A stretch of DNA of 64,000 nucleotides. Source: Chitinophagaceae bacterium. Lineage in GTDB: Bacteria; Bacteroidota; Bacteroidia; Chitinophagales; Chitinophagaceae. Location: the NCBI GenBank assembly GCA_016699815.1, contig CP065012.1:558001-622000 (forward strand), written 5' to 3'. Shown here piece after piece: positions 19,801-28,378 of the stretch. The first letter of the stretch is position 1; the number at the start of each line of letters is the position of its first letter. Position numbers and translations under genes: made by a program. The notes beneath the pieces are model-generated. The model saw nothing but the letters and a program-made list of their open reading frames with translations, was not told where the DNA came from and made no database searches.

Positions 19801-22558
19801 GTAATGTGCCTATATTTTGAACCGTAAATTCACCCAATGTACCATTTTCAAAATCCACATCTATCAATTTATTTTCAATGGTGCCGGAGCTTCCGGTTAC
19901 ATTAATACTGGTACCACCGCTGCACCAATAAACCGGGTTGCCTCCTACAAAATTAATAGTTGCCAGCGTTGGTTTAAACGCTACCACCGGAACCCTTGTA
20001 TAACTTTCGCAGGCTTGCAGGGCAGTATTGGTACCCGTGGCAGTAACCCAATAAGTTGTTGTGGTATTAATGGAAGGCGTTGTCCAACTTGCAGCAGGCG
20101 GCGCACCACTTGCAACGGTACTTGCTAATGGAGAGCCACCTGTTTGGTTTGCATACCAGCTAAAGCCCGTAGTTTGTGCAGTACCTTCTGCTCCCAGGGT
20201 AAGTGTAACCGGGTTATTACTGCAAACCGTATCGCTTATATAATTTGTAATACGGGCATTACATCGGGCAATTACTTCAAATAAATAATCTTCTGCCTGG
20301 CCATCCTGCATATTTGTACAGGGAGTTAATGTATTGTTACCACATGCGCCTCCAAAAGTACATCCATTATAATCCTGCGTTCTTATTCTTATCCGGTAAG
20401 AACCTGGAGCCTGGCCTAAAGGTATTTGAAAACCTAATGTTGTAGAAAATGTAAATTGCGTAACACCAGAGGTATACACCATTTCCGCAGGATCCTGAAA
20501 GGTACCATCCCGGTTCCAGTCTACCCAGGCTTTCCAATAGGTAGATGCTGTGCCACTAAATACATTGATATTAACTGCTTCGCCCTGTTCCTGTACGGCA
20601 TGTGGTAGTGTAGTAAAATCCTGGTAGGCGCCTGTAAATCCTGTTCCGGAATTATTGGTTACATCATTTTGTGTTCCTACAAATTCTACCAAAGAAATAG
20701 TATTGGCTACTACTCCTGTAGTGTGTGTAGGTATGCAATAGTTTAAACAAGGTGCTGCAACTGTAGTAAATGTCCAAATTTGGGCTGTGCCCGTTGTTAA
20801 GCCACAAATGTTTTTAGGAACTACTTTCCAAAAATAGGTTGTGTTGGCAACAAGCGCTGGTGTAATAAGCCATGTATTGGTTGCAACTGTTGCAGTAATT
20901 GCTCCCGGTACCGCACCTATTCCAAAATAAACATCATACTGAGATGCACCGGGAACAACGTCCCATAATAAGTTGGTAAAAGCAGCTCCACCGGCATAGC
21001 ACACATCAATAGAATTATTATTTGGCGCCGGGTTTGTGGCAATAGAAGTAAGGGAATAGGTTACTACTACGGCTGCTGAAGGATTGCTGTAATTACATGC
21101 TGTAGAAGATGCTTTTGCAGTTAACACTACGCCTCCGGCAATATTTAAACCTGTCATTGTCCAGTTACCGCCGGTTACGGTTGTTGTGCCAAGGGGTAAT
21201 CCATTTCCGTAGAGTGTTATTGTAGTTCCATTAGGCTCTGAGCTAGTGCCGGAAACCGTAATAGAATTGCCTGAGCATATTGGATTTGTGGTAATGGTTG
21301 GTGAGGAAAGTTTTGGAAAACTATAAGTTACAACAATAAAGCCTGCTGCTCCTGCACCACCTGCCCTTGATGCAACATCATCACTACCTCCACCACCTCC
21401 ACCTGGTACTACGCCTGGGTTGCTTACCCCTGAATTTACACCTGCCCCACCTGCACCCTGCCAGTTAATATTTCCTGCAGCGCCTGTTGCACTATTGCCA
21501 CCACTACCTCCACCATTATTTGTTCCTCCTGTTCCATTATTGCCATTTGCAGTTGCAATATTACCCATGCTTGCCGCTGCCGTACCTCTGTTAGTTGGGG
21601 TTGCGGTGGAATTATTTACACCTGCCCTGCCAAAATCGGCCAAAGTACCAATTACATTTGTTGCAGGTTGAGCATTTGCTCCTGTAGCATTAAGCCAGGT
21701 AGGCAGGCCATTTGTAGGTTGGGTTGTTGAATTACCAGGCCCACCAATACCCGCTGCACCCACCCTATAATGAAGTAAGGTACTTGGAACCACCGTATGG
21801 TTGCCATTAGCATAGGCTGCGCCACCGCCACCGGAACCACCACTTGCAGTTCCATTATTACTACTTCCTCCGCCTCCGCCACCGCCAAAAGCTGCAACAT
21901 TTAAAGAAGTAATGCCTGCAGGTACTGTCCAGGTATAATTACCAGCGGTTGCACTAAAAAAACCGGCATAAACATTTATCTCATCTATACCCATATCTGA
22001 TAAACCAAAATCAGAAGTACCCCTGAGCCTGATCAACACATTATTTGTTCCAAAAGTATTGCCAAAATTTATTAATGAAGCCGTCCATCCTGTATTAGTA
22101 CCCGAAAGGGTTAAGCCCAACCAGCTTCCACCTCCATTTGAAGACATTTCAACCCGAACATTATCACTTCCACTTGCGTTTCTATAATAAATAGACATTA
22201 AAATATTTTGGCCGGCATAACAGGAAAAGTCTAAAACTGGAGAAGTCATTTCTCCCGTGGTTCCGTTTGCGGCGCCGTAAGTATGAAACCGTGCAGAATG
22301 AGATGTGGCGTTGGCACCAGCAGGCGTATAACCTCCATTACCGGGGAAAGTCCAGCCGGTTGTATAATCTTCTCTGTGCCATACCTGGTCTTCGGGAGAT
22401 GCCGGATTGCTCGTCCAGCCGGTTGTTCCTAAAGTATTAGGCGTTGTCCAGCTGCTTTCAAAATTTTCAGAAAAAATAGGCGCTGCCTGGGCAAAGGTTT
22501 TTTGATTGATAACAACAAAAATTGTTAGCAAAAAAAGTAAGGTAAAAAATCTTCTCAT
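16805..22558 (-). CDS. Giant T9SS-secreted multidomain protein (paralogue)
   Basis: About 1,917 residues from the ATG at 22556-22558 (a TTG lies 15 nt further up). Signal peptide MRRFFTLLFLLTIFVVINQKTFAQ; a jelly-roll-like region to about residue 200; a very Gly/Asn-rich domain (about 215-420, with GGGGGGSSNNGT); Ig-like and fibronectin-like modules; a GEVED domain ending GQAEDYLFEV (near 770); a MAM-like region; then a C-terminal half parallel to the downstream paralogue: ERYIKYYKNWNMLASPTAEA here versus ERFIQYIKNWNLLASPTAEA there, and YFLFVRGDRSVG versus YYLFVRGDRSIG. It ends with a T9SS sorting domain (VVPNPVKGKQ to AVEKLFIE). Likely a surface adhesin; ligand unknown. Confidence 0.88.
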   Translation of the reverse strand: MRRFFTLLFLLTIFVVINQKTFAQAAPIFSENFESSWTTPNTLGTTGWTSNPASPEDQVWHREDYTTGWTFPGNGGYTPAGANATSHSARFHTYGAANGTTGEMTSPVLDFSCYAGQNILMSIYYRNASGSDNVRVEMSSNGGGSWLGLTLSGTNTGWTASLINFGNTFGTNNVLIRLRGTSDFGLSDMGIDEINVYAGFFSATAGNYTWTVPAGITSLNVAAFGGGGGGGSSNNGTASGGSGGGGAAYANGNHTVVPSTLLHYRVGAAGIGGPGNSTTQPTNGLPTWLNATGANAQPATNVIGTLADFGRAGVNNSTATPTNRGTAAASMGNIATANGNNGTGGTNNGGGSGGNSATGAAGNINWQGAGGAGVNSGVSNPGVVPGGGGGGSDDVASRAGGAGAAGFIVVTYSFPKLSSPTITTNPICSGNSITVSGTSSEPNGTTITLYGNGLPLGTTTVTGGNWTMTGLNIAGGVVLTAKASSTACNYSNPSAAVVVTYSLTSIATNPAPNNNSIDVCYAGGAAFTNLLWDVVPGASQYDVYFGIGAVPGAITATVATNTWLITPALVANTTYFWKVVPKNICGLTTGTAQIWTFTTVAAPCLNYCIPTHTTGVVANTISLVEFVGTQNDVTNNSGTGFTGAYQDFTTLPHAVQEQGEAVNINVFSGTASTYWKAWVDWNRDGTFQDPAEMVYTSGVTQFTFSTTLGFQIPLGQAPGSYRIRIRTQDYNGCTFGGACGNNTLTPCTNMQDGQAEDYLFEVIARCNARITNYISDTVCSNNPVTLTLGAEGTAQTTGFSWYANQTGGSPLASTVASGAPPAASWTTPSINTTTTYWVTATGTNTALQACESYTRVPVVAFKPTLATINFVGGNPVYWCSGGTSINVTGSSGTIENKLIDVDFENGTLGEFTVQNIGTLQDPVNQPWAVKTSIFVPGMTAVWKPAVSSGFGANKFAFAIADIFNSGTYHTFLTSAAHNTTGYTNLRLDFRMYFDHYLADGQAGILDTVTVQASNNNGTSWNTLQSFIGDQGKASNFADFTYNLAASYNNQANVRVRFVFGANWTNGVAIDSVRLSGTTSASSNYVWTPVNGNSGGNLYLPPYPPGTAYAGQNVSNIVVAPTPAQLSAGDPLDFEAALTLGNGCVAKDTISVIIDNNIWLGYTADWNSNTNWCGGIPIFGSKVFVPTTPIGGNMPIIYSPTTGTATSVTIDNGASLTINNGAALQLRRDLDTYVGGTFTNNGTLEMMGDNVFTQNLPGPGTISPMNNLTIDYTGSLSVILNAPITITGRLKPKQGTFYLGEDSITLKSTATSTAYVDTVKSTAGITYGTAGRFVVERYIKYYKNWNMLASPTAEAQTIRQSWQENGVNNAGYGTIITGPAPLGTGLDAVSPLPSMKWYNPNIDTFKAVNNTTLTNTDSLVNRNTGYFLFVRGDRSVGVGGAGNNTTLRSRGKLYIGSTGGTALPPPNVSFNGLTTGEFVSIANPFASVIDPTITTATNLKSAYTVWDPSNWGNFGAGAYITFTQSAGWIGTPTPSGGSPYPSGVYKSIQSGQAYLMEVNTGGGNVSVGFEENDKNNSTINTVTRLTEMPPGLVMMSTMLHNSAGLVADGNRVSFNEMYSNSLGNEDATKLMNSGENFGILQQGKKLIIDGRKPVADADTIFYAMSGLRIQNYMLSFEPVNLVAPGLTAELIDQFLGTRTAISLTDSSFYNFSATNDPASRAINRFYLVFKAPAAPVPVKFVSITASRNTDRSIKVNWAVVNEINISHYEIERSENGINFTGIINAAVANNNNYSRNDLSPLVFDNYYRIKAVGINGDITYSPIVKVAPENILAAITVVPNPVKGKQMQLRFTGVREGKYNLVLQSEAGQRIYREAINIGSNYEVKNIRLKKAVAAGAYFIKLQNSDKETIAVEKLFIE

Positions 22559-23004
22559 GTTGTAATTTTTCAAAAAGTTAAAATAGCAATACAGTGATTA
22601 AAATTAATAATGAACCATTTTAAAAATGCTACAGCAAATAAATATTATGCTGCAATAAACCTCATTATTTAAAACGGGCGTTCATCTTTTATGCAATAAA
22701 ATACCTAAGAAAAACTTTCTGGTTTTTATACGGGATATTAAGATTGTTTAGCACCGGGGAAAGTGGTTATCCGCCAGGTACATTTTGGTAAAGTAAATCT
22801 ACAATTTATTTTATACAGAAGGTAATTTTTGCCCGTTTTTTTAATGTTTTCCCGCTTTTAGGGCTAAATGTGAATAAATAATAATGTATAATGGAAAGTT
22901 TTACAATAGGTATACTTAAGTTACCAGAAACCAGAAACTAAGAAAAGGGCTTAAACACCCTAAACAACCTTAATCAGCAACCCCAAACCACATAATACGC
23001 AACT
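22559..23004. other. Intergenic region, 446 bp
   Basis: AT-rich spacer between lepA (stop at 23005) and the start of the 1,917-residue T9SS gene, both on the minus strand. It should hold the T9SS gene promoter, but I see no exact TAnnTTTG element within 100 bp of the ATG and no convincing terminator for lepA. No small ORF with a plausible start and composition. Confidence 0.5.
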
Positions 23005-24795
23005 TTAATCATCCAACTTCAATACGGCAAGAAAGGCTTCCTGCGGCACTTCTACGTTACCAATCTGCCGCATCCGTTTTTTACCTTCTTTTTGTTTTTC
23101 GAGGAGTTTGCGTTTACGGCTTATGTCGCCACCGTAGCATTTTGCAGTTACATCCTTTCGCATGGCGCTTATGTTTTCTCTTGCAATAATTTTGGCGCCA
23201 ATAGCGGCTTGTATGGCAATTTGAAATTGCTGGCGGGGCACCAGTTCTTTTAATTTTTCGCAAAGCCTGCGGCCAAAATCCTGTGCCCTGCTGCGGTGTA
23301 TGAGTGCGCTGAGTGCATCTACTTTATCGCCGTTGAGAAGTATATCCATTTTTACAATATCGCTTTCTCTAAAGCCAATGGGCTGGTAATCGAAGGATGC
23401 ATAACCACGGGTTTGGGATTTTAATTTATCGTAAAAATCAAAAACTATTTCGGTAAGCGGCATTTCAAAGGTTAGCTCTACCCTTGTAGTGGTTATATAA
23501 CCCTGGTGAATCAATGTTCCCCTTTTGCCAATGCACAGGTTCATAATATTACCGATGTACTCGGCATTGCTGATAATTTGGGCTTTAATAAAGGGTTCTT
23601 CTATGGAGGCAGTTTTGCTTGGGTCGGGCAGTGTGGTTGGGTTGTGTACATCAATCCTTTCGCCCTTGCTGCTGTAGGCAATAAAACTTACGTTGGGCAC
23701 GGTGGTAATAACAGCCTGATTAAATTCCCGCTCCAGCCGCTCCTGAATAATTTCCATGTGCAACAAACCCAGGAAGCCGCAGCGAAAGCCAAAGCCCAGC
23801 GCCTGTGAGGTTTCCAGCTCAAAGGTTAATGAGGCATCGTTGAGTTGCAGTTTTTCCATGCAATCCCTCAGCTCTTCAAAATCTTCAGTAACAACAGGAA
23901 AAATACCGGCAAATACCATTGGCTTTACTTCTTCAAAGCCTTCAATGCGTTTTTCGGTTGGGTTTTCTACTGTAGTAATGGTATCGCCCACTTTTATTTC
24001 TTTGGCATTTTTTATGCCGGTAATTATATAGCCTACATCTCCGCAACGCACTTCTTCTTTTGGGTTCATGCCCAATTTTAAAATGCCTACTTCATCGGCT
24101 TCATATTCGTTGCCCGTACTGAAGAATTTAATTTTATCGCCTTTTTTTAAAGTACCGTTAAAAATGCGGTAGTACACAATAATTCCCCTGAAGCTGTTGA
24201 ACACCGAATCAAATATCAATGCCTGTAAAGGTGCATCGGCATTGCCTTTGGGCGCAGGTATGCGTTCAATTATTGCGGCTAATATTTCATCTATGCCAAT
24301 ACCGCTTTTTCCACTTGCCAGCAAAATTTCTTCATCTTTGCAGCCTATTAAATCAAAAATCTGGTCTTTTACTTCGGGTATCATGGCGCCGTCCATATCA
24401 ATTTTATTGATTACGGGAATAATCTCCAGGTTGTTTTCCAGGGCCAGGTAAAGGTTGCTGATGGTTTGGGCCTGAATACCTTGTGTGGCATCTACCAGCA
24501 AAAGTGCACCTTCGCAGGCAGCTAATGCACGGCTTACTTCATAACTAAAATCCACATGGCCCGGTGTATCTATAAGGTTGAGGATATATTTTTCGCCTTT
24601 ATAAGTATAATCAATTTGTATGGCATGGCTTTTAATAGTGATGCCTTTTTCCCTTTCCAGGTCCATATCATCCAAAACCTGGTTCTGCATATCTCTTTCG
24701 CTAATGGTATTGGTAGATTGCAAGAGGCGGTCGGCCAGGGTACTTTTGCCGTGGTCAATATGGGCAATAATGCAAAAATTCCGGATATTCTTCAT
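23005..24795 (-). CDS. lepA: Elongation factor 4 (LepA)
   Basis: Ribosome-associated translational GTPase, 596 residues, standard for the family. G1 is AHIDHGKSTLADRLL (residues 11-25), G3 DTPGH, G4 NKID; the C-terminal domain ends with the LepA-specific basic region YGGDISRKRKLLEKQKEGKKRMR. EF4 back-translocates or remodels stalled ribosomes under stress. A TATTTTTG -7 element is 26 nt above the ATG. Highly conserved and ordinary in every respect. Confidence 0.98.
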   Translation of the reverse strand: MKNIRNFCIIAHIDHGKSTLADRLLQSTNTISERDMQNQVLDDMDLEREKGITIKSHAIQIDYTYKGEKYILNLIDTPGHVDFSYEVSRALAACEGALLLVDATQGIQAQTISNLYLALENNLEIIPVINKIDMDGAMIPEVKDQIFDLIGCKDEEILLASGKSGIGIDEILAAIIERIPAPKGNADAPLQALIFDSVFNSFRGIIVYYRIFNGTLKKGDKIKFFSTGNEYEADEVGILKLGMNPKEEVRCGDVGYIITGIKNAKEIKVGDTITTVENPTEKRIEGFEEVKPMVFAGIFPVVTEDFEELRDCMEKLQLNDASLTFELETSQALGFGFRCGFLGLLHMEIIQERLEREFNQAVITTVPNVSFIAYSSKGERIDVHNPTTLPDPSKTASIEEPFIKAQIISNAEYIGNIMNLCIGKRGTLIHQGYITTTRVELTFEMPLTEIVFDFYDKLKSQTRGYASFDYQPIGFRESDIVKMDILLNGDKVDALSALIHRSRAQDFGRRLCEKLKELVPRQQFQIAIQAAIGAKIIARENISAMRKDVTAKCYGGDISRKRKLLEKQKEGKKRMRQIGNVEVPQEAFLAVLKLDD

Positions 24796-24821
24796 GTACT
24801 TGCTTCGCTAATTTGAGGGCG

Positions 24822-24829
24822 CAAAAATA
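24822..24829 (-). promoter_or_regulatory. -7 promoter element of lepA
   Basis: Minus strand TATTTTTG, match to TAnnTTTG, 26 nt before the lepA ATG. No -33 TTG at a fitting distance. Confidence 0.4.
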
Positions 24830-24860
24830 GGACAAATTAGGGAGTTATGAGTGATGAATT

Positions 24861-24973
24861 GATAATTGTGAATTGTGAATATTGTGAATTGTGAATTATT
24901 AATTAAGGTTCAGAATTTTTGGACAATTATCCATTATCAATTATCCATTATCCATTCACAATTCACAATTATC
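24861..24973. repeat. Inverted repeat with direct sub-repeats
   Basis: GATAATTGTGAATTGTGAAT at 24861-24880 is exactly complementary to ATTCACAATTCACAATTATC at 24954-24973. Each arm is itself built of direct repeats (TTGTGAAT or ATTCACAA), and more partial copies (ATTATCCATT) fill the 73-nt space. It lies between lepA and yajQ. It could be a bidirectional transcription stop or an intergenic repeat family; it encodes nothing. Confidence 0.75.
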
Positions 24974-24996
24974 CATTATCCATGATTGATGAGTTA

Positions 24997-25488
24997 TCAG
25001 CTTTTCATATTCACCTGCTGCAACGCTATACCGAGGTTCCAACTTTTGCTGGCTTGTATTACATCCTGCAGGTCGTCAATTTTTTTGCCGGTAACCCTTA
25101 TAATATCATCCATAATTGCTGCCTGTACTTTAAGGCCACTGTCTTTAATGAGCTTTACAATTTTTTTGGCATCTTCCTGTTTTATGCCGTTGCGTACGGT
25201 TACTTCTTTTTTGGTTGTTTTTCCGCTCACATAGGCTTCTTTACTGAAGTCGTAAATTTCTGCCGCCAGGCCCTGTTTCATGCTCCTGCTAATAAGCACA
25301 TCAATTATTTGGTTGAGCTTCATTTCGCTTTCGGCTTCGAGGCTGAGTTTAAAATCTTTTTTGCTGAGCTCTATTAGCACATGAGAGCCTTTAAAATCGA
25401 AACGGTTGGTAATTTCTTTACTTACCACATTAATGGCATTATCTAAAGTTTGCAAATCTACCTTGCTGGAAAAATCAAATGAAGGCAT
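24997..25488 (-). CDS. yajQ: YajQ-family nucleotide-binding protein
   Basis: 163-residue member of the YajQ/DUF520 family, cytoplasmic proteins that bind nucleotides (cyclic di-GMP has been reported for some members). Family marks: MPSFDFSSKVDLQTLDNAIN at the N-terminus, NRFDFKGS, and near the C-terminus RVTGKKIDDLQDVIQ. The frame is open to 25545, but the ATG at 25486-25488 gives the conserved MPSFD start and lies 16 nt below a TATCTTTG promoter element. Its role in this organism is unknown. Confidence 0.93.
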   Translation of the reverse strand: MPSFDFSSKVDLQTLDNAINVVSKEITNRFDFKGSHVLIELSKKDFKLSLEAESEMKLNQIIDVLISRSMKQGLAAEIYDFSKEAYVSGKTTKKEVTVRNGIKQEDAKKIVKLIKDSGLKVQAAIMDDIIRVTGKKIDDLQDVIQASKSWNLGIALQQVNMKS

Positions 25489-25504
25489 AATAAAAATATT
25501 TTTA

Positions 25505-25512
25505 CAAAGATA
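25505..25512 (-). promoter_or_regulatory. -7 promoter element of yajQ
   Basis: Minus strand TATCTTTG, match to TAnnTTTG, 16 nt before the ATG at 25488. It lies inside the longer open frame and so supports the shorter start. Confidence 0.45.
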
Positions 25513-25572
25513 GCAAATACATGATTGTTTATATTTTAACTGCAAACAGGTTTTTTACTTAACAGGCAAAAT

Positions 25573-25599
25573 AAAAAAGGCCGGTTGCAATAACCAGCC
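25573..25599 (-). terminator. Intrinsic terminator of the outer-membrane barrel gene
   Basis: Read on the minus strand: GGCTGGTT, loop ATTGC, AACCGGCC, then six U. One mismatch in an 8-bp stem. It lies 24 nt after the stop codon at 25623. Confidence 0.75.
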
Positions 25600-25622
25600 C
25601 ATTTTAGTTGTGTTCTTATTTA

Positions 25623-28067
25623 TTAATTAGCTCCTTTTACCCTGTTTTGTTCATCGGCTGCGCCGCCTGATTTACGGGTTTTTAACCCTTTAATGGGTTT
25701 ACCAAACCGATAACTAAAAGTAAGGGTTGCAATTCTTGAATCTCTATGCTGTGAAAAACTGGCATAAGTACCTTTAAAATCAATGTACCCTTTTGCGTTC
25801 ATGGTTTTTAAAAGGTCTGATACGGCAAACTTGAGTGTAGCCTTATCTTTCAAAACTTTCTTTTGCACGCCAATATTAATTTGGCCCAGTTGTTTAATTA
25901 TTATCTGGCCTTCGGACTCCCTGTTCAGGTAAAAACCTGATAATTCGGCACTCCATTTTTTATTTATCGTAAACTGGTTGTTCATATTTACGGCAATATT
26001 TGCTGCCTTGAGGTTTACATTATAGCCGTTAAACAAACCGATATAATTTTGGTACCTGCCTTCGGCATAAACCATAGTGCTCCACCATTTTGCTGGCTGT
26101 AACTGTGCATTAAACGATAAATTTACATTGTGCATTTTTCCATAATTCTGAGTGCGGATTACCGTTGCCAAACCTTCTCTTTCAAAATACTCTGCCTGCA
26201 TATCTGTTGTAAGGCTGTAATTTAAAGTGGTAGTAAGCCATTTATTATAGGTATGCGAAGCTTCAAAATTGTTGCTGAACATGGGTTTTAGGAAAGGGTT
26301 TCCCTGGCCGTAAGTATATTTATCTATAAAAAACATAAAAGGGTTCAGGTCTTCATAACTTGGCCTGTTGATGCGGCGGCCATAAGATAAACCAAAACTG
26401 TTTTTATCATTAGCATCGTAGCTTAGGTAAACGGTAGGAAAAGCGCTGGTATATGTTTTTGCAAAACTAGAATCGGTTTTTTGCGGATTGCCAAATTGGT
26501 GGCCGCTGTAATTGGAACGCTCTAACCTTAAGCCGGCTTGTATACCCCATTTTTTAATGTTGCGGCTAAAGTTTACATAAGCAGCGCCAATGTTTTCATT
26601 ATACTTAAAGCGGTTTGTTTTATCGTAATCAATGGTTTTAACTTCGCCAATTACATTAAAATAGCCCGCATAATTATCGGTTTTTACATTGCTGAATTTT
26701 AAACCGGCTTCCATTTTTAAACCATTCTTAAAAGGATGCACATAATCTGTTTTGGCAGAGTAGATCGTAATGTCCGATGGCAGGTCGCCAATGAGCAATT
26801 CTTTACTTTTTAAGGTTTGGTCGGCATTTAAAATACGGTTATCAAAAACCTGGTCTTTGGTAGAGTTATAGTGGATATAATCAAGGTCGGCAGTAAGTTC
26901 TTTACCCAAAGAATCAATCTGCTGGCGTAAATTAAGGTTGATGCCATTGTCTTTCCAAATGCTTTTTTCGCTACCATAGGCAGAAACAATAGAATCTACA
27001 ATGCCTGCAGGGTTTTTGAGGTAATTCAAATTCGTAGGGTTGTTGTTGCCTTTGTTGTAACCCGATTTAAAAACAAAACCCAGGGTTGTATTTTTGCCGG
27101 CAAAATAATCCATGCCTATTTTACCAAAATAGTTTTGGCGTTTTTTCTTTTCGTAAGAATTTTGTTCAAAGATGGCTTCTGTGGCTTTTGAATCGTCCAT
27201 GTACCTGCGGTAAATTTCCAGTTGCTGGTAATCTTTCCTGAAGTTTCCGCTAAGCGAGGAAAAAATATTCACTTTATTTTTACGGTAATTTAAATTTAAG
27301 CTGTTGTTGCTGCGCTGGTATTTTCCCTGGCCATAAGAAGCGCTGGCATTGCCATTAAAACCTACCTGCCTTGTTTTTTTGGTTTTAATATTTATGATGC
27401 CCGAATTGCCGGCTGCATCATATTTTGCCGAAGGGTTGGTCATTATTTCAATTTGGTCCACAACGGTTGAGGAAAGGCCACGGAGGTAATTGGCAAGGTC
27501 GGCGGCATTCATATAAGAAGGTTTACCATCAAGCATTACCATTACGCCTTGTTTTCCTTTAAGGCTGATGTTGCCCTCTTTATCTACGGTTACGCCGGGT
27601 GATTTTTCCAATACTTCCATTGCCGATGCGCCTGTATTGGAAATCATGGCATCGGGATTAATAATGGTTTTGTCTATTTTTCTTTCAACAAAATTTTTCT
27701 TTGAGCTCACCACTACTTCAGCAAGTTTTTTGCTGTAGGGTAGCAACTGCAAGGTTCCTGCAGAAAATACCGGCACTGAAGCAGAAATAGAAAAACTGTT
27801 GCTGTACACCTGTGTATGGCCAATAGAGCTTGCCATTAACAGGTAGTTGCCCTCTTTTACATTTTCAAAAGAAAAATTACCTTCTTTATCAGTTATAGAA
27901 GTTTTAACCAGTAAAGAATCACTGGCCAGTAAAAGCGATACAGAGGCGGCATCAATAACGGCTTGCTGGCCTCCATCTTTGATGTTTCCGGAAATTTTGC
28001 CACCGGATTGGGCAAAGCTGCAAAGGCCCAGTAATGCCATTGCAACGGTGAGTAATTGTTTTTTCAT
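25623..28067 (-). CDS. TonB-receptor-like outer-membrane barrel protein
   Basis: 814 residues. Signal peptide (MKKQLLTVAMALLGLCSFAQ), a carboxypeptidase-regulatory-like beta-sandwich at about 22-110 (GKISGNIKDGGQQAVIDAAS), a TonB plug at about 130-235 (SAMEVLEKSPGVTVDKEGNI, VMLDGKPSYM, IEIMTNPSAKYDAAGNSGII), and a 14- to 22-strand outer-membrane barrel of the OMP_b-brl_3 type ending SYRFGKPIKGLKTRKSGG. The C-terminal tail is Gly/Lys-rich and does not end in Phe. Such proteins import or bind unknown ligands, or act as surface proteins. The promoter carries a palindrome filling the -33/-7 spacer, so it is probably repressed until needed. Confidence 0.88.
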   Translation of the reverse strand: MKKQLLTVAMALLGLCSFAQSGGKISGNIKDGGQQAVIDAASVSLLLASDSLLVKTSITDKEGNFSFENVKEGNYLLMASSIGHTQVYSNSFSISASVPVFSAGTLQLLPYSKKLAEVVVSSKKNFVERKIDKTIINPDAMISNTGASAMEVLEKSPGVTVDKEGNISLKGKQGVMVMLDGKPSYMNAADLANYLRGLSSTVVDQIEIMTNPSAKYDAAGNSGIINIKTKKTRQVGFNGNASASYGQGKYQRSNNSLNLNYRKNKVNIFSSLSGNFRKDYQQLEIYRRYMDDSKATEAIFEQNSYEKKKRQNYFGKIGMDYFAGKNTTLGFVFKSGYNKGNNNPTNLNYLKNPAGIVDSIVSAYGSEKSIWKDNGINLNLRQQIDSLGKELTADLDYIHYNSTKDQVFDNRILNADQTLKSKELLIGDLPSDITIYSAKTDYVHPFKNGLKMEAGLKFSNVKTDNYAGYFNVIGEVKTIDYDKTNRFKYNENIGAAYVNFSRNIKKWGIQAGLRLERSNYSGHQFGNPQKTDSSFAKTYTSAFPTVYLSYDANDKNSFGLSYGRRINRPSYEDLNPFMFFIDKYTYGQGNPFLKPMFSNNFEASHTYNKWLTTTLNYSLTTDMQAEYFEREGLATVIRTQNYGKMHNVNLSFNAQLQPAKWWSTMVYAEGRYQNYIGLFNGYNVNLKAANIAVNMNNQFTINKKWSAELSGFYLNRESEGQIIIKQLGQINIGVQKKVLKDKATLKFAVSDLLKTMNAKGYIDFKGTYASFSQHRDSRIATLTFSYRFGKPIKGLKTRKSGGAADEQNRVKGAN

Positions 28068-28378
28068 GACTTTAATTTTTTCCGCCGGCTAAGCGGTTTT
28101 GGCTAATTAATTAAGCAGTTATATACTTTAATAACTACTTCACAAAAGTAGGTACTTTGCATTGCAAGGTACAATGTTTTATAATAGACGGTAAAATAAC
28201 TGGATAAATGGTAGAAACAGGAGAATATAACGTAATACGATGTACCTATGGAATAGTTACGGGTAAAGTAAAAAAGGTTAAACAGCCAATGATAGGAGCC
28301 AGGCAATTACAGTTGTAATTAATTGAATTATAACTAATTATGCAGTAAAAATGGTTATTTAAATAGCTATAAATTTAG
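28068..28378. other. Intergenic region, 311 bp
   Basis: Between lgt-like gene (stop at 28379) and the barrel gene. It holds the barrel promoter and operator at 28143-28174. The remaining 200 bp are AT-rich; a 67-codon open frame at 28103-28306 overlaps the promoter and has no family features. Confidence 0.5.
28143..28174 (-). promoter_or_regulatory. Promoter of the barrel gene with operator-like palindrome
   Basis: Minus strand: -33 TTG at 28174-28172, 21-nt spacer, -7 TACTTTTG at 28150-28143. The spacer is filled by an odd-centred palindrome at 28152-28172 with half sites GTACTTTGCA and TGCAAGGTAC around a central T (9 of 10 positions complementary). A repressor bound here would block RNA polymerase. 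The shape (two TTGCA half sites) recalls PadR or GntR-type operators; that is only a guess, and no regulator gene is adjacent. Confidence 0.6.

Noticed and set aside
28103..28306. 67-codon minus-strand open frame upstream of the barrel gene
   Set aside because: It covers the barrel promoter and operator and shows no family features.
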